DNA of 64,000 nt from Ensifer adhaerens. GTDB lineage: Bacteria; Pseudomonadota; Alphaproteobacteria; Rhizobiales; Rhizobiaceae. The stretch's first letter is position 1, and every line of letters starts with the position of its first letter. The notes below the pieces were generated by a model. That model saw only the letters and a list, made by a program, of their open reading frames with translations. It was not told where the DNA came from and made no database searches. The position numbers and the translations under genes are program-made. Positions 8,190-17,244 of this stretch are shown one piece after another. The stretch spans positions 214,163 through 278,162 of the forward strand of contig NZ_PNFP01000012.1 of the NCBI RefSeq assembly GCF_002940685.1, given 5' to 3'.

Positions 8190-9181
8190 TGACATCGACC
8201 GCGACAGACACACGATCATCCGGAGCGGCCGGTTTGCGGTCCTGGCTGGAGCGCTACCCCTTCCTGCCGGCGCTCGTCATCCTCATCGCGCTTCTGGCGC
8301 TGAACGGCCTCTTCTCGCCGAACAGCTTGAGCTTCCGCTCGCTGACGGGTTTGCTCAGCACCTATATGGCGCTGGTCATGCTGGCGATCGCCCAGACCTA
8401 TGTCGTCTCCGCCGGCGATATCGACCTTTCCGCCGGCGCGACGCTGTCGCTGGTCAACGTCGCGATCGTCGTGCTGATGGAGCGCTGGGGCGGCGGCGCC
8501 GGCGCCGTGCTGCTCGCACTCGCGCTCGGGGTGCTGATCGGCCTTGCCTGCGGCCTCATCAACGGCATCGTCGTTGCCGCGCTCCGGCTGCAGGCGATCG
8601 TCGCCACTTTCGCGACCAGCATCTTCTTCACCGGCCTGGCGCTCTATGTCATGCCCGTCGCCGGCACGCCGGCGCCGGCGCTCTTCTGGCGCACCTATGG
8701 CGGCCGTCTCTTCGGCTTGCCCTTCGTGTTCTACGTACTCGCGGCGCTCGCCGTGCTGCTTTATCTCCTGTCGCGCACCCGCATCGTCACCGAGCTTCTC
8801 GCCGTCGGCGACGATCAGCAGGCGGCCTATCAGACGGGGGTGCCGGTTGTTGCAGTCCGCATCAAGGGCTACCTGCTCTGCGGCCTGTTCTCGGCGCTCT
8901 CGGCCTTCTGCCTGACGGGCGATACGGCCAGCGGCGACCCGCTCGTCGGCGGCAAGATGACGCTCTACAGCGTCGCCGCCGTCGTGCTTGGCGGCAGCGC
9001 GCTTGCCGGCGGCTGGACGACGGTGGTCGGCTCGCTGCTCGGTGCGCTGACGATCGGCCTCGTCAATTCGCTCGTCTTCTTCATGGGCACGCCGTCGGAG
9101 TGGCAGAACTTCGTCCAGGGCCTCGCCATCTTGCTGGTCCTGATGGCCGGCGTTCTTGCCGGCCGGAGGGCACGCGCATGA
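8186..9181 (+). CDS. Sugar ABC transporter permease (RbsC family)
   Basis: A 331-residue inner-membrane permease of the ribose/galactose importer family. It overlaps the ATPase stop by 4 bp (ATGA), indicating translational coupling. It has about nine or ten hydrophobic segments and the family features QTYVVSAGDIDLSAGATLSLVN-type loop (seen at about residues 70-91), the NGIVVAALRLQAIVATFATS helix, the cytoplasmic coupling loop ELLAVGDDQQAAYQTGVP and the glycine-rich VLGGSALAGGWTTVVGSLLG. It pairs with the next gene to make a heterodimeric channel. Confidence 0.92.
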   Translation: MMTSTATDTRSSGAAGLRSWLERYPFLPALVILIALLALNGLFSPNSLSFRSLTGLLSTYMALVMLAIAQTYVVSAGDIDLSAGATLSLVNVAIVVLMERWGGGAGAVLLALALGVLIGLACGLINGIVVAALRLQAIVATFATSIFFTGLALYVMPVAGTPAPALFWRTYGGRLFGLPFVFYVLAALAVLLYLLSRTRIVTELLAVGDDQQAAYQTGVPVVAVRIKGYLLCGLFSALSAFCLTGDTASGDPLVGGKMTLYSVAAVVLGGSALAGGWTTVVGSLLGALTIGLVNSLVFFMGTPSEWQNFVQGLAILLVLMAGVLAGRRARA

Positions 9182-10134
9182 GCGCGATTACGTCGTTCTT
9201 CAAGCAGCCGCTCATTGTCGCGCTGATCCTCATCGTCGCGCTGCTCTATCTCGGCCAAAGCCTGTCGCCGGGTTTCGCCTCGGCCGACCAGATCCTGCGG
9301 CTTCTGATCGTCGCCTCGCTGCTCGGCATCGTCGCCGCCGGCCAGAACGTCGTCATCCTCGGCGGGCGCGAGGGCATCGATCTCTCCGTCGGCGGCGTCG
9401 TCTCGCTTTCGGCGATCATTGCCGGCAACGTCATGAACGGCGCCGATGGCGGCATCCTGCCGGCGGTGCTCGCTTGCCTCACGGCCGGCGCCTTCTTCGG
9501 CCTGTTGAACGGTCTCGGCGTCACGCTTTTACGCATCCCGCCGCTGGTGATGACGCTCGGCATGCTCGGCGTGTTGCAGGGCCTGCTGGTCGTGATCCGC
9601 CAGGGCATCCCGTCGGGCCGCGCGGCGCCGGGGCTGTCCGCCTTCGTGACCCAGCCCTTCGCATTTGGCATTCCCGGCATCATCTGGCTCTGGATCGCGA
9701 TCGGCCTGTTCATGGCGTTGATGCTCAACCGCACCGTCTTCGGCCACCGCATCTATGCGATCGGCTCCAACGAACACGCGGCCTACATGGCCGGCGTTCC
9801 CGTCCGGCTCATGCGCATCGGCCTCTTCATGATCTCGGGCATGTTTGCGGCGATCGCCGGGCTCTGCCTGCTCGGCTATTCCGGCTCGTCCTTCGCCAAT
9901 GTCGGCGAGCAATACATGCTGTCGTCGATCATCGCCGTCGTCTTCGGTGGCACCTCGCTTGCCGGCGGCAAGGGCGGCTACACCGGCACCATGGCGGGCG
10001 CTCTGCTGCTCGTCATCCTCCAGGGCATCCTGACGACGGTCAACATCGACGAGTCCGGTCGCCAGATGGTGTTCGGCGCGACGCTGCTGCTCCTGATGCT
10101 GTTCTATGGCCGCGGGAGGGCGATGCGGGCATGA
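9178..10134 (+). CDS. Sugar ABC transporter permease (RbsC family), second subunit
   Basis: A 318-residue permease that overlaps the preceding permease by 4 bp (ATGA). Hydrophobic from the start (KQPLIVALILIVALLYLG), with the family signature GQNVVILGGREGIDLSVGG, the helix LRIPPLVMTLGMLGVLQG, the coupling loop IYAIGSNEHAAYMAGVPV and the VVFGGTSLAGGKGGYTG stretch. Two different RbsC-like subunits in one operon imply a heterodimer. The frame is open upstream of 9178, but that part lies inside the previous gene and lacks homology. Confidence 0.92.
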   Translation: MSAITSFFKQPLIVALILIVALLYLGQSLSPGFASADQILRLLIVASLLGIVAAGQNVVILGGREGIDLSVGGVVSLSAIIAGNVMNGADGGILPAVLACLTAGAFFGLLNGLGVTLLRIPPLVMTLGMLGVLQGLLVVIRQGIPSGRAAPGLSAFVTQPFAFGIPGIIWLWIAIGLFMALMLNRTVFGHRIYAIGSNEHAAYMAGVPVRLMRIGLFMISGMFAAIAGLCLLGYSGSSFANVGEQYMLSSIIAVVFGGTSLAGGKGGYTGTMAGALLLVILQGILTTVNIDESGRQMVFGATLLLLMLFYGRGRAMRA

Positions 10135-11150
10135 GCGAGCGGCCGAAGATCAAGGACATCGCAGAGCGCGCCGGCGTCTCGGTTGCGACGGTTTCCCGGG
10201 CGCTGAGCGGTTCGTCGCTGGTGACCGACGAGACGCGCAAACGCATCCATGAGCTCGCCCGCGAGCTGAACTACCGCCCGAATGTCAGCGCCCGCAACCT
10301 GCGAACCCGCCGGTCGATGTCGGTGCTGCTGGTCGTTCGCGACGTCGGCAACCCCTTCTATCTCGAAATCCTCAAGGGTGTGGAAGCGACGGCGCGCGCG
10401 GCCGGCTACGCCGTTCTCATGGGCAATACCGAGAACGACCCGGACCGCGAGGTCGAGTATTTCAACATGCTGCGCGACGGCCATGCCGACGGCATGATCC
10501 TGATGACCGGCAAGCTGCCGCCGCCTGAGCCGGGCGAAAGTGCCGATCTCTCGCATCTGCCTGTCGTCGTCGCGCTCGAAATGATCGAGGGGTCCGGTTT
10601 CCCGCATGTGCAGATCGACAATGTCGCGGCGGCGGAGGCCGCCGTCGAGCATCTGATCGCGCTTGGACACCGCCGCATCGCCCATATCGCCGGCCCGCTG
10701 CCGGAGGTGATGGCGGCGCACCGGCGTGACGGCTACCGGGCCGCCATGAAAGCCGCCGGCCTCACGATCCCCAGGGGATACGAGGTCCGCGGCGATTACC
10801 TGCTCGAAAGCGGCGAGGCCTGTGCGGCGGACTTATTCACTCTGCCGGAGCCGCCGACCGCGATCTTTGCCGCCAACGACGAAATGGCCTATGGCGCGAT
10901 CCATGCGCTCAGGCGCCTTGGTCGCGACGTGCCCGGCGACGTCTCGGTCGTCGGCTTCGACGATCTCTATCTCAGCAAGGCCTTCTATCCGCCGCTGACG
11001 ACCGTCAGCCAGCCCCGCGCCGACATCGGCCGCACGGCGATGTCGCAGCTTCTCAATATCCTGTCGGACGACGACATCGGCGCAGAGCCGGCCATCGTCC
11101 TGCCGACCACGCTCAACATCCGTGGCAGCACCGCACCGCCGCGAAAGTAG
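10131..11150 (+). CDS. LacI-family transcriptional regulator of the sugar ABC operon
   Basis: A 339-residue LacI/GalR regulator. Residues about 6-55 form the HTH and hinge (IKDIAERAGVSVATVSRALS, RIHELARELNYRPNVSARNL), followed by a periplasmic-binding-protein-like effector domain (VRDVGNPFYLEILKGVE, ALGHRRIAHIAGP, AIFAANDEMAYGAIHAL, DVSVVGFDDLYLS, TTVSQPRADIG). The ATG at 10131 overlaps the stop of the second permease by 4 bp, so the regulator is produced from the operon it probably controls, giving feedback. The candidate operator is the palindrome at 5439-5452 ahead of the binding-protein gene. The effector is probably the transported sugar or a derivative. Confidence 0.92.
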   Translation: MSERPKIKDIAERAGVSVATVSRALSGSSLVTDETRKRIHELARELNYRPNVSARNLRTRRSMSVLLVVRDVGNPFYLEILKGVEATARAAGYAVLMGNTENDPDREVEYFNMLRDGHADGMILMTGKLPPPEPGESADLSHLPVVVALEMIEGSGFPHVQIDNVAAAEAAVEHLIALGHRRIAHIAGPLPEVMAAHRRDGYRAAMKAAGLTIPRGYEVRGDYLLESGEACAADLFTLPEPPTAIFAANDEMAYGAIHALRRLGRDVPGDVSVVGFDDLYLSKAFYPPLTTVSQPRADIGRTAMSQLLNILSDDDIGAEPAIVLPTTLNIRGSTAPPRK

Positions 11151-11221
11151 CCGGAGCGGGTTGGTCGTGCGCGGTTCGCGCGCCGGCCGCCGTTACCAAA
11201 CTCGATAAACGGGAGAAGAGA

Positions 11222-12466
11222 ATGACACAGCTACCGAAGCAGACGCTGCGCGTGGGTTTCGTCGGATCGGGCTTCATCGCCCATTTCCACCTGAAATCGA
11301 TGATCGGCGTGCGCAATGTCGAGGTCACCGGCGTCTTCAGCCGCAAGTCCGAGAACCGGGAGAAATTTGCCAAGGAAGTCGAGGCCCTCGGTCTTGGCAC
11401 CTGCCACACCCATGAAAGCCTGGAAGCGCTGCTGACCGCCGACGACGTCGATGCGGTCTGGATCCTCTCGCCCAACTACACCCGCATCGATGTCATGCGG
11501 ACACTGCACAGGGCGGTCAAGGACGGCCGCAGCAAGGTCTTCGCGGTTGCCTGCGAAAAGCCGCTTGCCCGCACGGTCGCCGAGGCACGCGAGATGCTGT
11601 CGCTCGCCGAAGATGCCGGCCTCAATCATGGTTACCTCGAAAACCAGGTCTTCTGCACGCCGGTGCTGCGCGGCAAGGAGATCATCTGGCGGCGCGCCGC
11701 TTCCACCACCGGACGTCCCTATCTGGCGCGCGCCGCCGAGGAGCATTCCGGCCCGCACGAGCCCTGGTTCTGGCAGGGCGACAAGCAGGGCGGCGGCGTG
11801 CTCTCGGACATGATGTGCCACAGCGTCGAAGTGGCGCGCTACCTCTTGACCGCGCCCGGAGCGCCACGCAACTCACTGAAGATCAAGGCGGTGAACGGCA
11901 CCGTCGCCAACCTCAAATGGACGCGTCCCCACTATGCCGAGCAGCTGCGCAATCGCTTCGGCAGCGAGGTCGACTATCGCAACCGGCCGTCCGAGGATTT
12001 CGCCCGCGCCACGGTGACGCTCGAAGACCAGGACGGCAACGAACTGATGATCGAGGCGACCACCTCCTGGGCCTATGTCGGCGCCGGGTTGCGTATCCAG
12101 CTCGAACTGCTCGGGCCGGAATATGCGCTCGAATACAATTCGCTCAGCACCGGCCTCAAGATCTTCATGTCGCGCGAAGTCAGGGGATCGGAAGGCGAAG
12201 ACCTCGTCGAGAAGCAGAACGCCGAGCAGGGCCTGATGCCGGTGCTCGAGGACGAGGCCGGTGTCTACGGCTATACGGATGAAAACCGCCATATGGTGGA
12301 GTGCTTCCGCAAGGGCGAAAAGCCGCTTGAGACCTTCGAGGACGGGCTTGCGGTGGTCGAGATGCTGATGGGTCTTTATCGCTCGGCGGAGATCAACGCG
12401 ACGCTTCAGTTTCCCGCGCCCGAGCTCGAACACTACGTTCCGGTCGTCGCGCGCCGGAGTGCCTGA
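11222..12466 (+). CDS. Gfo/Idh/MocA family NAD(P)-dependent oxidoreductase
   Basis: A 414-residue dehydrogenase of the glucose-fructose oxidoreductase/inositol dehydrogenase family. The Rossmann motif VGFVGSGFIAHFH is at about residues 12-24, ILSPNYTRIDVM follows the second half of the fold, and the catalytic EKP tripeptide is in ACEKPLARTV. The C-terminal half has the substrate-site GGVLSDMMCHSVEVARYLL. A GGGAGAAGAG site precedes the ATG. It lies 71 bp after the LacI gene on the same strand and completes a sugar/polyol uptake and oxidation unit. It is longer than the simplest members (about 340), with an extra C-terminal segment. The sugar or cyclitol it oxidises is not identifiable from sequence. 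Confidence 0.9.
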   Translation: MTQLPKQTLRVGFVGSGFIAHFHLKSMIGVRNVEVTGVFSRKSENREKFAKEVEALGLGTCHTHESLEALLTADDVDAVWILSPNYTRIDVMRTLHRAVKDGRSKVFAVACEKPLARTVAEAREMLSLAEDAGLNHGYLENQVFCTPVLRGKEIIWRRAASTTGRPYLARAAEEHSGPHEPWFWQGDKQGGGVLSDMMCHSVEVARYLLTAPGAPRNSLKIKAVNGTVANLKWTRPHYAEQLRNRFGSEVDYRNRPSEDFARATVTLEDQDGNELMIEATTSWAYVGAGLRIQLELLGPEYALEYNSLSTGLKIFMSREVRGSEGEDLVEKQNAEQGLMPVLEDEAGVYGYTDENRHMVECFRKGEKPLETFEDGLAVVEMLMGLYRSAEINATLQFPAPELEHYVPVVARRSA

Positions 12467-12589
12467 CGACTGTTTATGAACCAACCATGGGGCGGGGGCC
12501 GTAACGGCCTTCGCCGCTTCGCCCAGCGCAAGCATCCGCGCGCCGAGCTTCCCCCCCCGCAATTATACGCTGGCCTCCGTGACCTCCTG

Positions 12590-12603
12590 TTGACCGGGAT
12601 CAA
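12590..12603. promoter_or_regulatory. FNR/FixK-type box upstream of the universal stress gene
   Basis: TTGACCGGGATCAA matches the TTGAN6TCAA half-site pair of FNR/FixK/FnrN regulators with a 14-bp span. Its centre is 73 bp ahead of the start codon at 12670, compatible with an activator site near -40 of a promoter about 30 bp before the ATG. Two similar boxes occur at 14067 and 56630 at almost the same distance from their genes. Confidence 0.75.
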
Positions 12604-12669
12604 TGTCGCCGGCCGCGCGCCCGCCTAGGCTGAACCAGATCCCAAATCTGGTCGCGAGGAGGAAATGCG

Positions 12670-13506
12670 ATGACATACAAGACGATTCTCGCCGTGGTCG
12701 GCGTCGATCATTCCGCAGATGACCTGCGTGCGGCGGCACGGGTCTGCGCTTCCGCAAATGCCCACCTTGCCCTGCTCGTCGTCAAGCTCGCCGCCGCGCC
12801 GCCGATCGGCGATTTTGCCTCCGCCATTTCGATCGATTGGCTGAACGAGCGGCAGGGTGACATCGAGAAGCTCGATTCCTCAGCGGCAAAGGCAAACGAC
12901 GTTCTTGCGAAGGAAGGCATCTCGTTCAGCGTCGAGACGAAATACACTGAGTTTGCCTGGGCCGATGACGAGATCGGCGAGCGCGCCCGCTACGCCGACC
13001 TGACGCTGGTCGGCGATGGCCTGACGCTGGACCCGGAACTGCGCTCGCGCACCATCGACGGCACTTTGTTCAGCTCCGCGAGACCGGTTCTCGTCATGCC
13101 CAGGGGCAAGCCCGCGCGGCTTGATCCGAAGACGGTGGTGCTTGCCTGGAATTCCAGGCTGGAAGCCGCCCGGGCAGTGCGGGAAGCGCTGGACATGCTG
13201 GTTACCGCCGAGATCGTCTACGTGACGATGGTCGATCCTCGCTCTGCCTACGGCAGGAACGGCGAAGAACCGGGCGCCGATATTGCCGCCTACCTCGCAC
13301 GGCACGGCGTTTCCGTTTCCGTCGAGAGACTGCCAAGTGGCGGACACCGGGTCGACGAGGTGATCAATCGCTTCGCGTCGGACGTGGCGGCCGATCTGAT
13401 CGTCATGGGGGCCTATGGCCACTCCCGAATGCGCGAGCGCGTCTTTGGCGGGGTCACCCGTTCGATGCTCGAAAACGCCGTGGTTCCCGTGCTGATGGCG
13501 CATTGA
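12670..13506 (+). CDS. Tandem universal stress protein (UspA family)
   Basis: A 278-residue cytoplasmic protein made of two Usp folds. The N-terminal half starts YKTILAVVGVDHSADDLRAA and has a degenerate nucleotide loop (TLVGDGLTLDPELRSRT). The C-terminal half starts TVVLAWNSRLEAARAVREAL and ends in the ATP-binding-type GAYGHSRMRERVFGGVTRSM, matching the G-2X-G-9X-G-S/T pattern. Ribosome site GAGGAGGAA. An FNR/FixK box lies upstream, so low-oxygen induction is likely, as is common for tandem Usp proteins in rhizobia. It converges on the pyridoxamine-phosphate-oxidase-like gene, which carries its own box. Confidence 0.9.
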   Translation: MTYKTILAVVGVDHSADDLRAAARVCASANAHLALLVVKLAAAPPIGDFASAISIDWLNERQGDIEKLDSSAAKANDVLAKEGISFSVETKYTEFAWADDEIGERARYADLTLVGDGLTLDPELRSRTIDGTLFSSARPVLVMPRGKPARLDPKTVVLAWNSRLEAARAVREALDMLVTAEIVYVTMVDPRSAYGRNGEEPGADIAAYLARHGVSVSVERLPSGGHRVDEVINRFASDVAADLIVMGAYGHSRMRERVFGGVTRSMLENAVVPVLMAH

Positions 13507-13519
13507 GGGCCGTCGGGTA

Positions 13520-13549
13520 CCAGCGCGCAGCCATCCGCCTGCGCGCTGG
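13520..13549. terminator. Bidirectional hairpin between convergent genes
   Basis: CCAGCGCGCAG at 13520-13530 pairs perfectly with CTGCGCGCTGG at 13539-13549 around an 8-base loop. It sits in the 49-bp gap between the convergent universal stress gene and the oxidase-like gene and so can end both transcripts. No strong U-run flanks it. Confidence 0.65.
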
Positions 13550-13555
13550 CGACAC

Positions 13556-14005
13556 TCAGCCGGCAAAGGCTGCGCGTCCGGTCACCTCGTCGATCTCGAT
13601 TTCGAAGAAGAGATGCGGCGAGGTGCCGGCAATCGCCTGTTCACCGGGCTTCAGGCCGCCCGGCTCCCACCAGTTCGTGCGCTGTTCGAGCAGCGACCAG
13701 GCGTTCATGCGCTCGCGGTGCCATTGCTTCGTGTCGGGCAATTCCTGATAGCGGCCGTAGATGACGACGCTTCGCCAGCTCTTTCGGTCCGCTGCCGTGT
13801 CGATCTGCAGGCAGACGCGGGGATTGGCCCGCATCCAGTCGATCTTCCGCCCGGGCATCGAGAATCCATAGAGCCTGTTGGCGGCAAAGGCATATTGGAT
13901 GGGCACGACATAGGGTTGGCCATCCCGGACGCACCCGAGACGGGCGATGTGGTTCTCGGCGACGAGGTCGATGCATTCCTGCCGCGACATTTCCCGGATC
14001 AACAT
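13556..14005 (-). CDS. Pyridoxamine 5'-phosphate oxidase-family flavin-binding protein
   Basis: A 149-residue split-barrel flavoprotein of the PNPOx-like/NimA type. Typical features are the opening LIREMSRQECIDLVAENHIARLG-type stretch (a helix followed by the first barrel strand), the strand PYVVPIQYAFAANRLYGFS, GRKIDWMRANPRVCLQID and SVVIYGRYQEL. Such small proteins bind FMN, F420-like cofactors or haem and are often general reductases; the true activity is unknown. The start at 14005 follows AAGGAGAGCTTC. An FNR/FixK box at 14067-14080 is centred 68 bp upstream, so this gene probably belongs to the low-oxygen regulon together with the convergent universal stress gene. Confidence 0.85.
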   Translation of the reverse strand: MLIREMSRQECIDLVAENHIARLGCVRDGQPYVVPIQYAFAANRLYGFSMPGRKIDWMRANPRVCLQIDTAADRKSWRSVVIYGRYQELPDTKQWHRERMNAWSLLEQRTNWWEPGGLKPGEQAIAGTSPHLFFEIEIDEVTGRAAFAG

Positions 14006-14066
14006 GAAGCTCTCCTTTTGAAAGAGGTCATCTGGCACCAGTGTCTGCCTGTCAGGAGAACAGGCA

Positions 14067-14080
14067 TTGATCTGGCTCAA
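14067..14080. promoter_or_regulatory. FNR/FixK-type box between the oxidase-like gene and the SLC13 permease
   Basis: TTGATCTGGCTCAA keeps both TTGA/TCAA half sites with a 6-bp spacer. Its centre is 68 bp from the minus-strand start at 14005 and 162 bp from the plus-strand start at 14236, so it most probably serves the oxidase-like gene; an effect on the divergent permease is possible. Confidence 0.7.
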
Positions 14081-14235
14081 TTCGGGCTTTCGGACCTCCA
14101 GCGTCGAAAATTGTCGGGCGCGAGCGGAATAAACCGCCCGACGCCCCGTTTGCCCTCCCACGAAATCAGCCCGGTGGCTTCCGTGCGGCGCGGTTGCCGC
14201 GCGCGAACCTGGGCCAGCAAAAAGGGAGCGTAGCT

Positions 14236-15714
14236 ATGACCATCAGCCCGGTGATCGCTTCGGAGAAAGACCTCGTCACCCTGAACGCGGCGGTAGCGGA
14301 ACGCGTTGACGGCCACATGCCTGTGAGCCAGGTGCGCCTGCTCGTCGGCGCGATGCTCGTCGCCTTTGCCGCCGTCCTCATCTTCCTCGCGGCCGACGGC
14401 CTGGCGCTGCCGATGCGTCTTTCGCTGATGGTGTTTGCGACGACGCTGATCTGCTGGACCATCTTCGACCTGCCGGAAACGCCGGTGGCGCTTGCCGGGG
14501 CTGCGGCATTGGCGGTGACCGGCGCCGTCGGCGAAGAGGCGGTCTATGCCGCTCTCGGCAACGACATCGTCTGGCTGATGATGGCGGCATCGGTGATTGC
14601 GGCGGTGTTGCAGGCATCCGGCCTCGTCGAGCGACTGGCCTTCCGGCTGCTCGCCCGCTTCCGCCACGTCAGCCGGCTGTTCTGGTTGGTGACACTGACG
14701 ATCTTTGCGACCGCCTTCATCATTCCCTCGACCTCGGCGCGGGCGGCGATCTTCATGCCGGTCTTCCTGGGGCTTGCCTCGACCATCGGCCGCCCCGGCA
14801 TCACCCGCGCGCTGGCCCTCCTGTTTCCGTCGGTGATCCTGCTTTCGGCGGCCGCCTCGCTCACCGGCGCCGGCGCCCATCTCGTCGCCGTCGACTTCAT
14901 CCGCCGCAGCGGCGGCGAAGCGCCGGGTTTTCTCGGCTGGGCCTTGCTTGCAGCACCCTTCGCGCTGCTGACGAGCCTGATTGCCTGCGGCCTGATCCTG
15001 CGCTTCTTCCTCGACGATGCCGATCGCAACTGGCGCCTCGACCTGCCGGCCGCGCCGACGGAGAAGCGTCCGTTTTCCGCGCGGGACAAGGCGATCCTCG
15101 CCGTCACGGCGGCCACCGTCGTCGCGCTTGCGACCTCGGACCTGCATGGCATCGCGCTGCCGGTCGTCGCCCTCGTCGGCGCGCTGATCCTGGCGTCGGA
15201 GAAGATCTCCGGCATGCCGTTCCGCAAGGCGCTGAAGGGGGTCGAGTGGAACCTGCTTCTGTTCCTCGCCGGCACCCTCGTCATCGGCGAGGCCCTGCTT
15301 TCGACCGGAACGGCGACCGAGCTTGCCGACCGCCTGATCGGCGCCTTCGGCCAGATCGGCAAGCCGCCGGCATGGATGGTCGTGCTTCTCGCCATCGCGG
15401 TGGCGACCTTTGCCCATATCGTCATTGCCTCGCGAACGGCGCGGGCGACGGTGCTCATCCCGGCCGTCGCGCTGCCGCTGGCGGGCTTCGGGGTCAGCCC
15501 CGCCAGCCTGATCATGGTGACAGCCATAGGTAGTGGCTTCTGCCAGACGCTGATGGTTTCGGCCAAGCCCGTCGCACTCTTCGGAGGCATGGAACCACCC
15601 GCCTTCAGCCCGTCCGATCTCCTGCGCCTGGCCTTGATGTTGGCTCTCCCGTTCATCGCGCTGCTTGCCCTGTTCGCGCTTATGATCTGGCCGGCGGTGG
15701 GGTTGGAAGCATGA
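14236..15714 (+). CDS. SLC13/DASS-like anion permease
   Basis: A 492-residue inner-membrane transporter with about twelve hydrophobic segments. The cytoplasmic tail (MTISPVIASEKDLVTLNAAV) is followed by paired repeats of the ion-transporter fold; IFATAFIIPSTSARAAIFMP and HIVIASRTARATVLIPAVAL are the two Ser/Thr-Ser/Arg-rich repeat loops corresponding to the substrate/Na+ site motifs of divalent anion:Na+ symporters. The family moves di- and tricarboxylates or sulfate. The start at 14236 was chosen because AAGGGAGCG lies just upstream; the frame is open back to 14194. It is followed by a strong terminator. The substrate is not known; the neighbouring glycerate kinase is separated by that terminator. 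Confidence 0.85.
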   Translation: MTISPVIASEKDLVTLNAAVAERVDGHMPVSQVRLLVGAMLVAFAAVLIFLAADGLALPMRLSLMVFATTLICWTIFDLPETPVALAGAAALAVTGAVGEEAVYAALGNDIVWLMMAASVIAAVLQASGLVERLAFRLLARFRHVSRLFWLVTLTIFATAFIIPSTSARAAIFMPVFLGLASTIGRPGITRALALLFPSVILLSAAASLTGAGAHLVAVDFIRRSGGEAPGFLGWALLAAPFALLTSLIACGLILRFFLDDADRNWRLDLPAAPTEKRPFSARDKAILAVTAATVVALATSDLHGIALPVVALVGALILASEKISGMPFRKALKGVEWNLLLFLAGTLVIGEALLSTGTATELADRLIGAFGQIGKPPAWMVVLLAIAVATFAHIVIASRTARATVLIPAVALPLAGFGVSPASLIMVTAIGSGFCQTLMVSAKPVALFGGMEPPAFSPSDLLRLALMLALPFIALLALFALMIWPAVGLEA

Positions 15715-15741
15715 CGCTAAGTATCTGATATAGAGTATTTT

Positions 15742-15776
15742 AAAGAGCCGAAGCGGCTATCGCTTCGGCTCTTTTT
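15742..15776 (+). terminator. Rho-independent terminator after the SLC13 permease
   Basis: AAAGAGCCGAAGCG at 15742-15755 pairs with CGCTTCGGCTCTTT after a 5-base loop, and the right arm runs into a T-rich tract. This is the clearest intrinsic terminator in the window. Confidence 0.9.
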
Positions 15777-15886
15777 CTTTTCTTTTCGCAAAAGAAGGAA
15801 TTCTGCATTTCGGCCGGAATAAACACCGCGGGCCGCCGTTTCTCCCCTGCATCCGCATTGTCACAAAAGTGCAAGGAGATTGTCAC

Positions 15887-17059
15887 ATGTCACTTACCAT
15901 TCTGGTTGCACCGTCCGGTTTCAAGGAAAGCCTGTCGGCCGAGGAAGCTGCCGACTGCATCGAGAAAGGCGTGCTGCGCGCCTGCCCGAACGCTGAGGTC
16001 ATCAAGGTGCCCATGGTCGACGGCGGCGAAGGTTTCACCAAGGCGCTGGTTGCGATCACCGGCGGCAGCCTGCACGAACTGACGGTCACCGGTCCGCTCG
16101 GCGAGCCCGTCGCCTCGCATTTCGGCTTCCTCGGCGGCCAGTCCGAGCGCACTGCCGTCATCGAAATGGCTGCGGCCGCCGGTTTGCGGCTGGTGCCGCG
16201 CGATCGCCGCAATCCCTGCATCACCACCAGCTACGGCGTCGGCGAACTGATCCGGGCGGCGCTCGACGCCGGGGCGCGCCGCATCCTGCTTGGCTGCGGC
16301 GACAGCGGCATCAATGACGGCGGCGCCGGCATGGCCGCAGCGCTCGGCGTGAAACTGCTCGACCGGGAGGGCAAGCCGCTTGCGCCCGGCGGGGCGGCGC
16401 TCGCGTCGCTGGCGCGCATCGACATTTCGGGCCGCGATCCGCGCCTCGCCGAAGTGCGCATCGACGCGGCCGTGAACTGGCACAATGTGCTGCTCGGCGA
16501 GCGTGGCGTTGCCCGCGTTTTCGGGCCGCAGAAGGGCGCGACGCCCGAGCAGGTGGAACTGCTGGCGGCGGCGATGGAGACCTATGCCGCCGCCATCGGG
16601 CAGACGACCGGCATCGCCGTCGGCGACGCGCCGGGGGCGGGCGCATCCGGCGGCCTCGGTGCGGCTGTCATGGGGCTGCTCGGCGGGGCGCTGCACCCGC
16701 GCTACGACATCGTCATGCGCTATCTCGAACTCGACGGCATGATCGCCAAGGCTGACCTGGTGATCACCGCCGAAGGCAGCCTCGACGGCCAGACGCCGTT
16801 CGGCAAGGTGCCGGCCGAGGTCGGGCACAGGGCCAAGGAGGCGGGCCGCCCGGTCATTGCGCTCGCCGGAACGATCGGCAAGGGCGTCGCGCTGAACTTC
16901 GACCATGGCATCGACGCCTTCGCTTCGATCCTGAAGGCGCCCTGCACCCTCGACGATGCCATCAACGCCGCGCCGAAACTGCTCGTGCGCGCCGCGGAAG
17001 ACGCAGTCCGCATGGTGCGCGTCGGCATGCTCCTCAACGAACGCGGCCTTGCCGCCTGA
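15887..17059 (+). CDS. Glycerate kinase (GarK/GlxK family)
   Basis: A 390-residue glycerate 2-kinase-type enzyme, which phosphorylates D-glycerate with ATP and feeds glyoxylate, tartrate or serine-cycle carbon into lower glycolysis. Family blocks are intact: APSGFKESLSAEEAADCIEK at the N-terminus, VPMVDGGEGF, the glycine-rich GCGDSGINDGGAGMAAALG, GASGGLGAAVMGLLGG, and TAEGSLDGQTPFGKVPAEVG. AAGGAGA precedes the ATG at 15887. It stands alone between a terminator and a methyltransferase gene. The tartronate-semialdehyde-reductase-type dehydrogenase at 435 would be a functional companion, but it is 15 kb away and on the other strand, so no link is claimed. Confidence 0.92.
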   Translation: MSLTILVAPSGFKESLSAEEAADCIEKGVLRACPNAEVIKVPMVDGGEGFTKALVAITGGSLHELTVTGPLGEPVASHFGFLGGQSERTAVIEMAAAAGLRLVPRDRRNPCITTSYGVGELIRAALDAGARRILLGCGDSGINDGGAGMAAALGVKLLDREGKPLAPGGAALASLARIDISGRDPRLAEVRIDAAVNWHNVLLGERGVARVFGPQKGATPEQVELLAAAMETYAAAIGQTTGIAVGDAPGAGASGGLGAAVMGLLGGALHPRYDIVMRYLELDGMIAKADLVITAEGSLDGQTPFGKVPAEVGHRAKEAGRPVIALAGTIGKGVALNFDHGIDAFASILKAPCTLDDAINAAPKLLVRAAEDAVRMVRVGMLLNERGLAA

Positions 17060-17244
17060 CGAAGCGGCCACAGCTCTGGCGGGGCGGCGGCGCTGCCGTC
17101 TCCCGCCGGAGCCGCGCGGCGCTCGCGCCAGGAGAGGCCGTCGGGCGAAGCGCTGGACGTTTTCGTCGCGCCGCCATGCAATCGCCAAGGTTGCTCTCGC
17201 AGTCTGCGCACCACTGCATCACCGATCACGGGGGCCGATTTCCA

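Noticed and set aside
12551..12558. A run of eight C residues as a phase-variable tract
   Set aside because: It lies between genes, upstream of the FNR box, in no reading frame that would matter, and is a single run; it could be a sequencing ambiguity.
14077..15417. A 446-codon open frame on the minus strand opposite the SLC13 permease
   Set aside because: Arg/Gln/Asp-rich antisense product; the plus strand encodes a coherent membrane protein.
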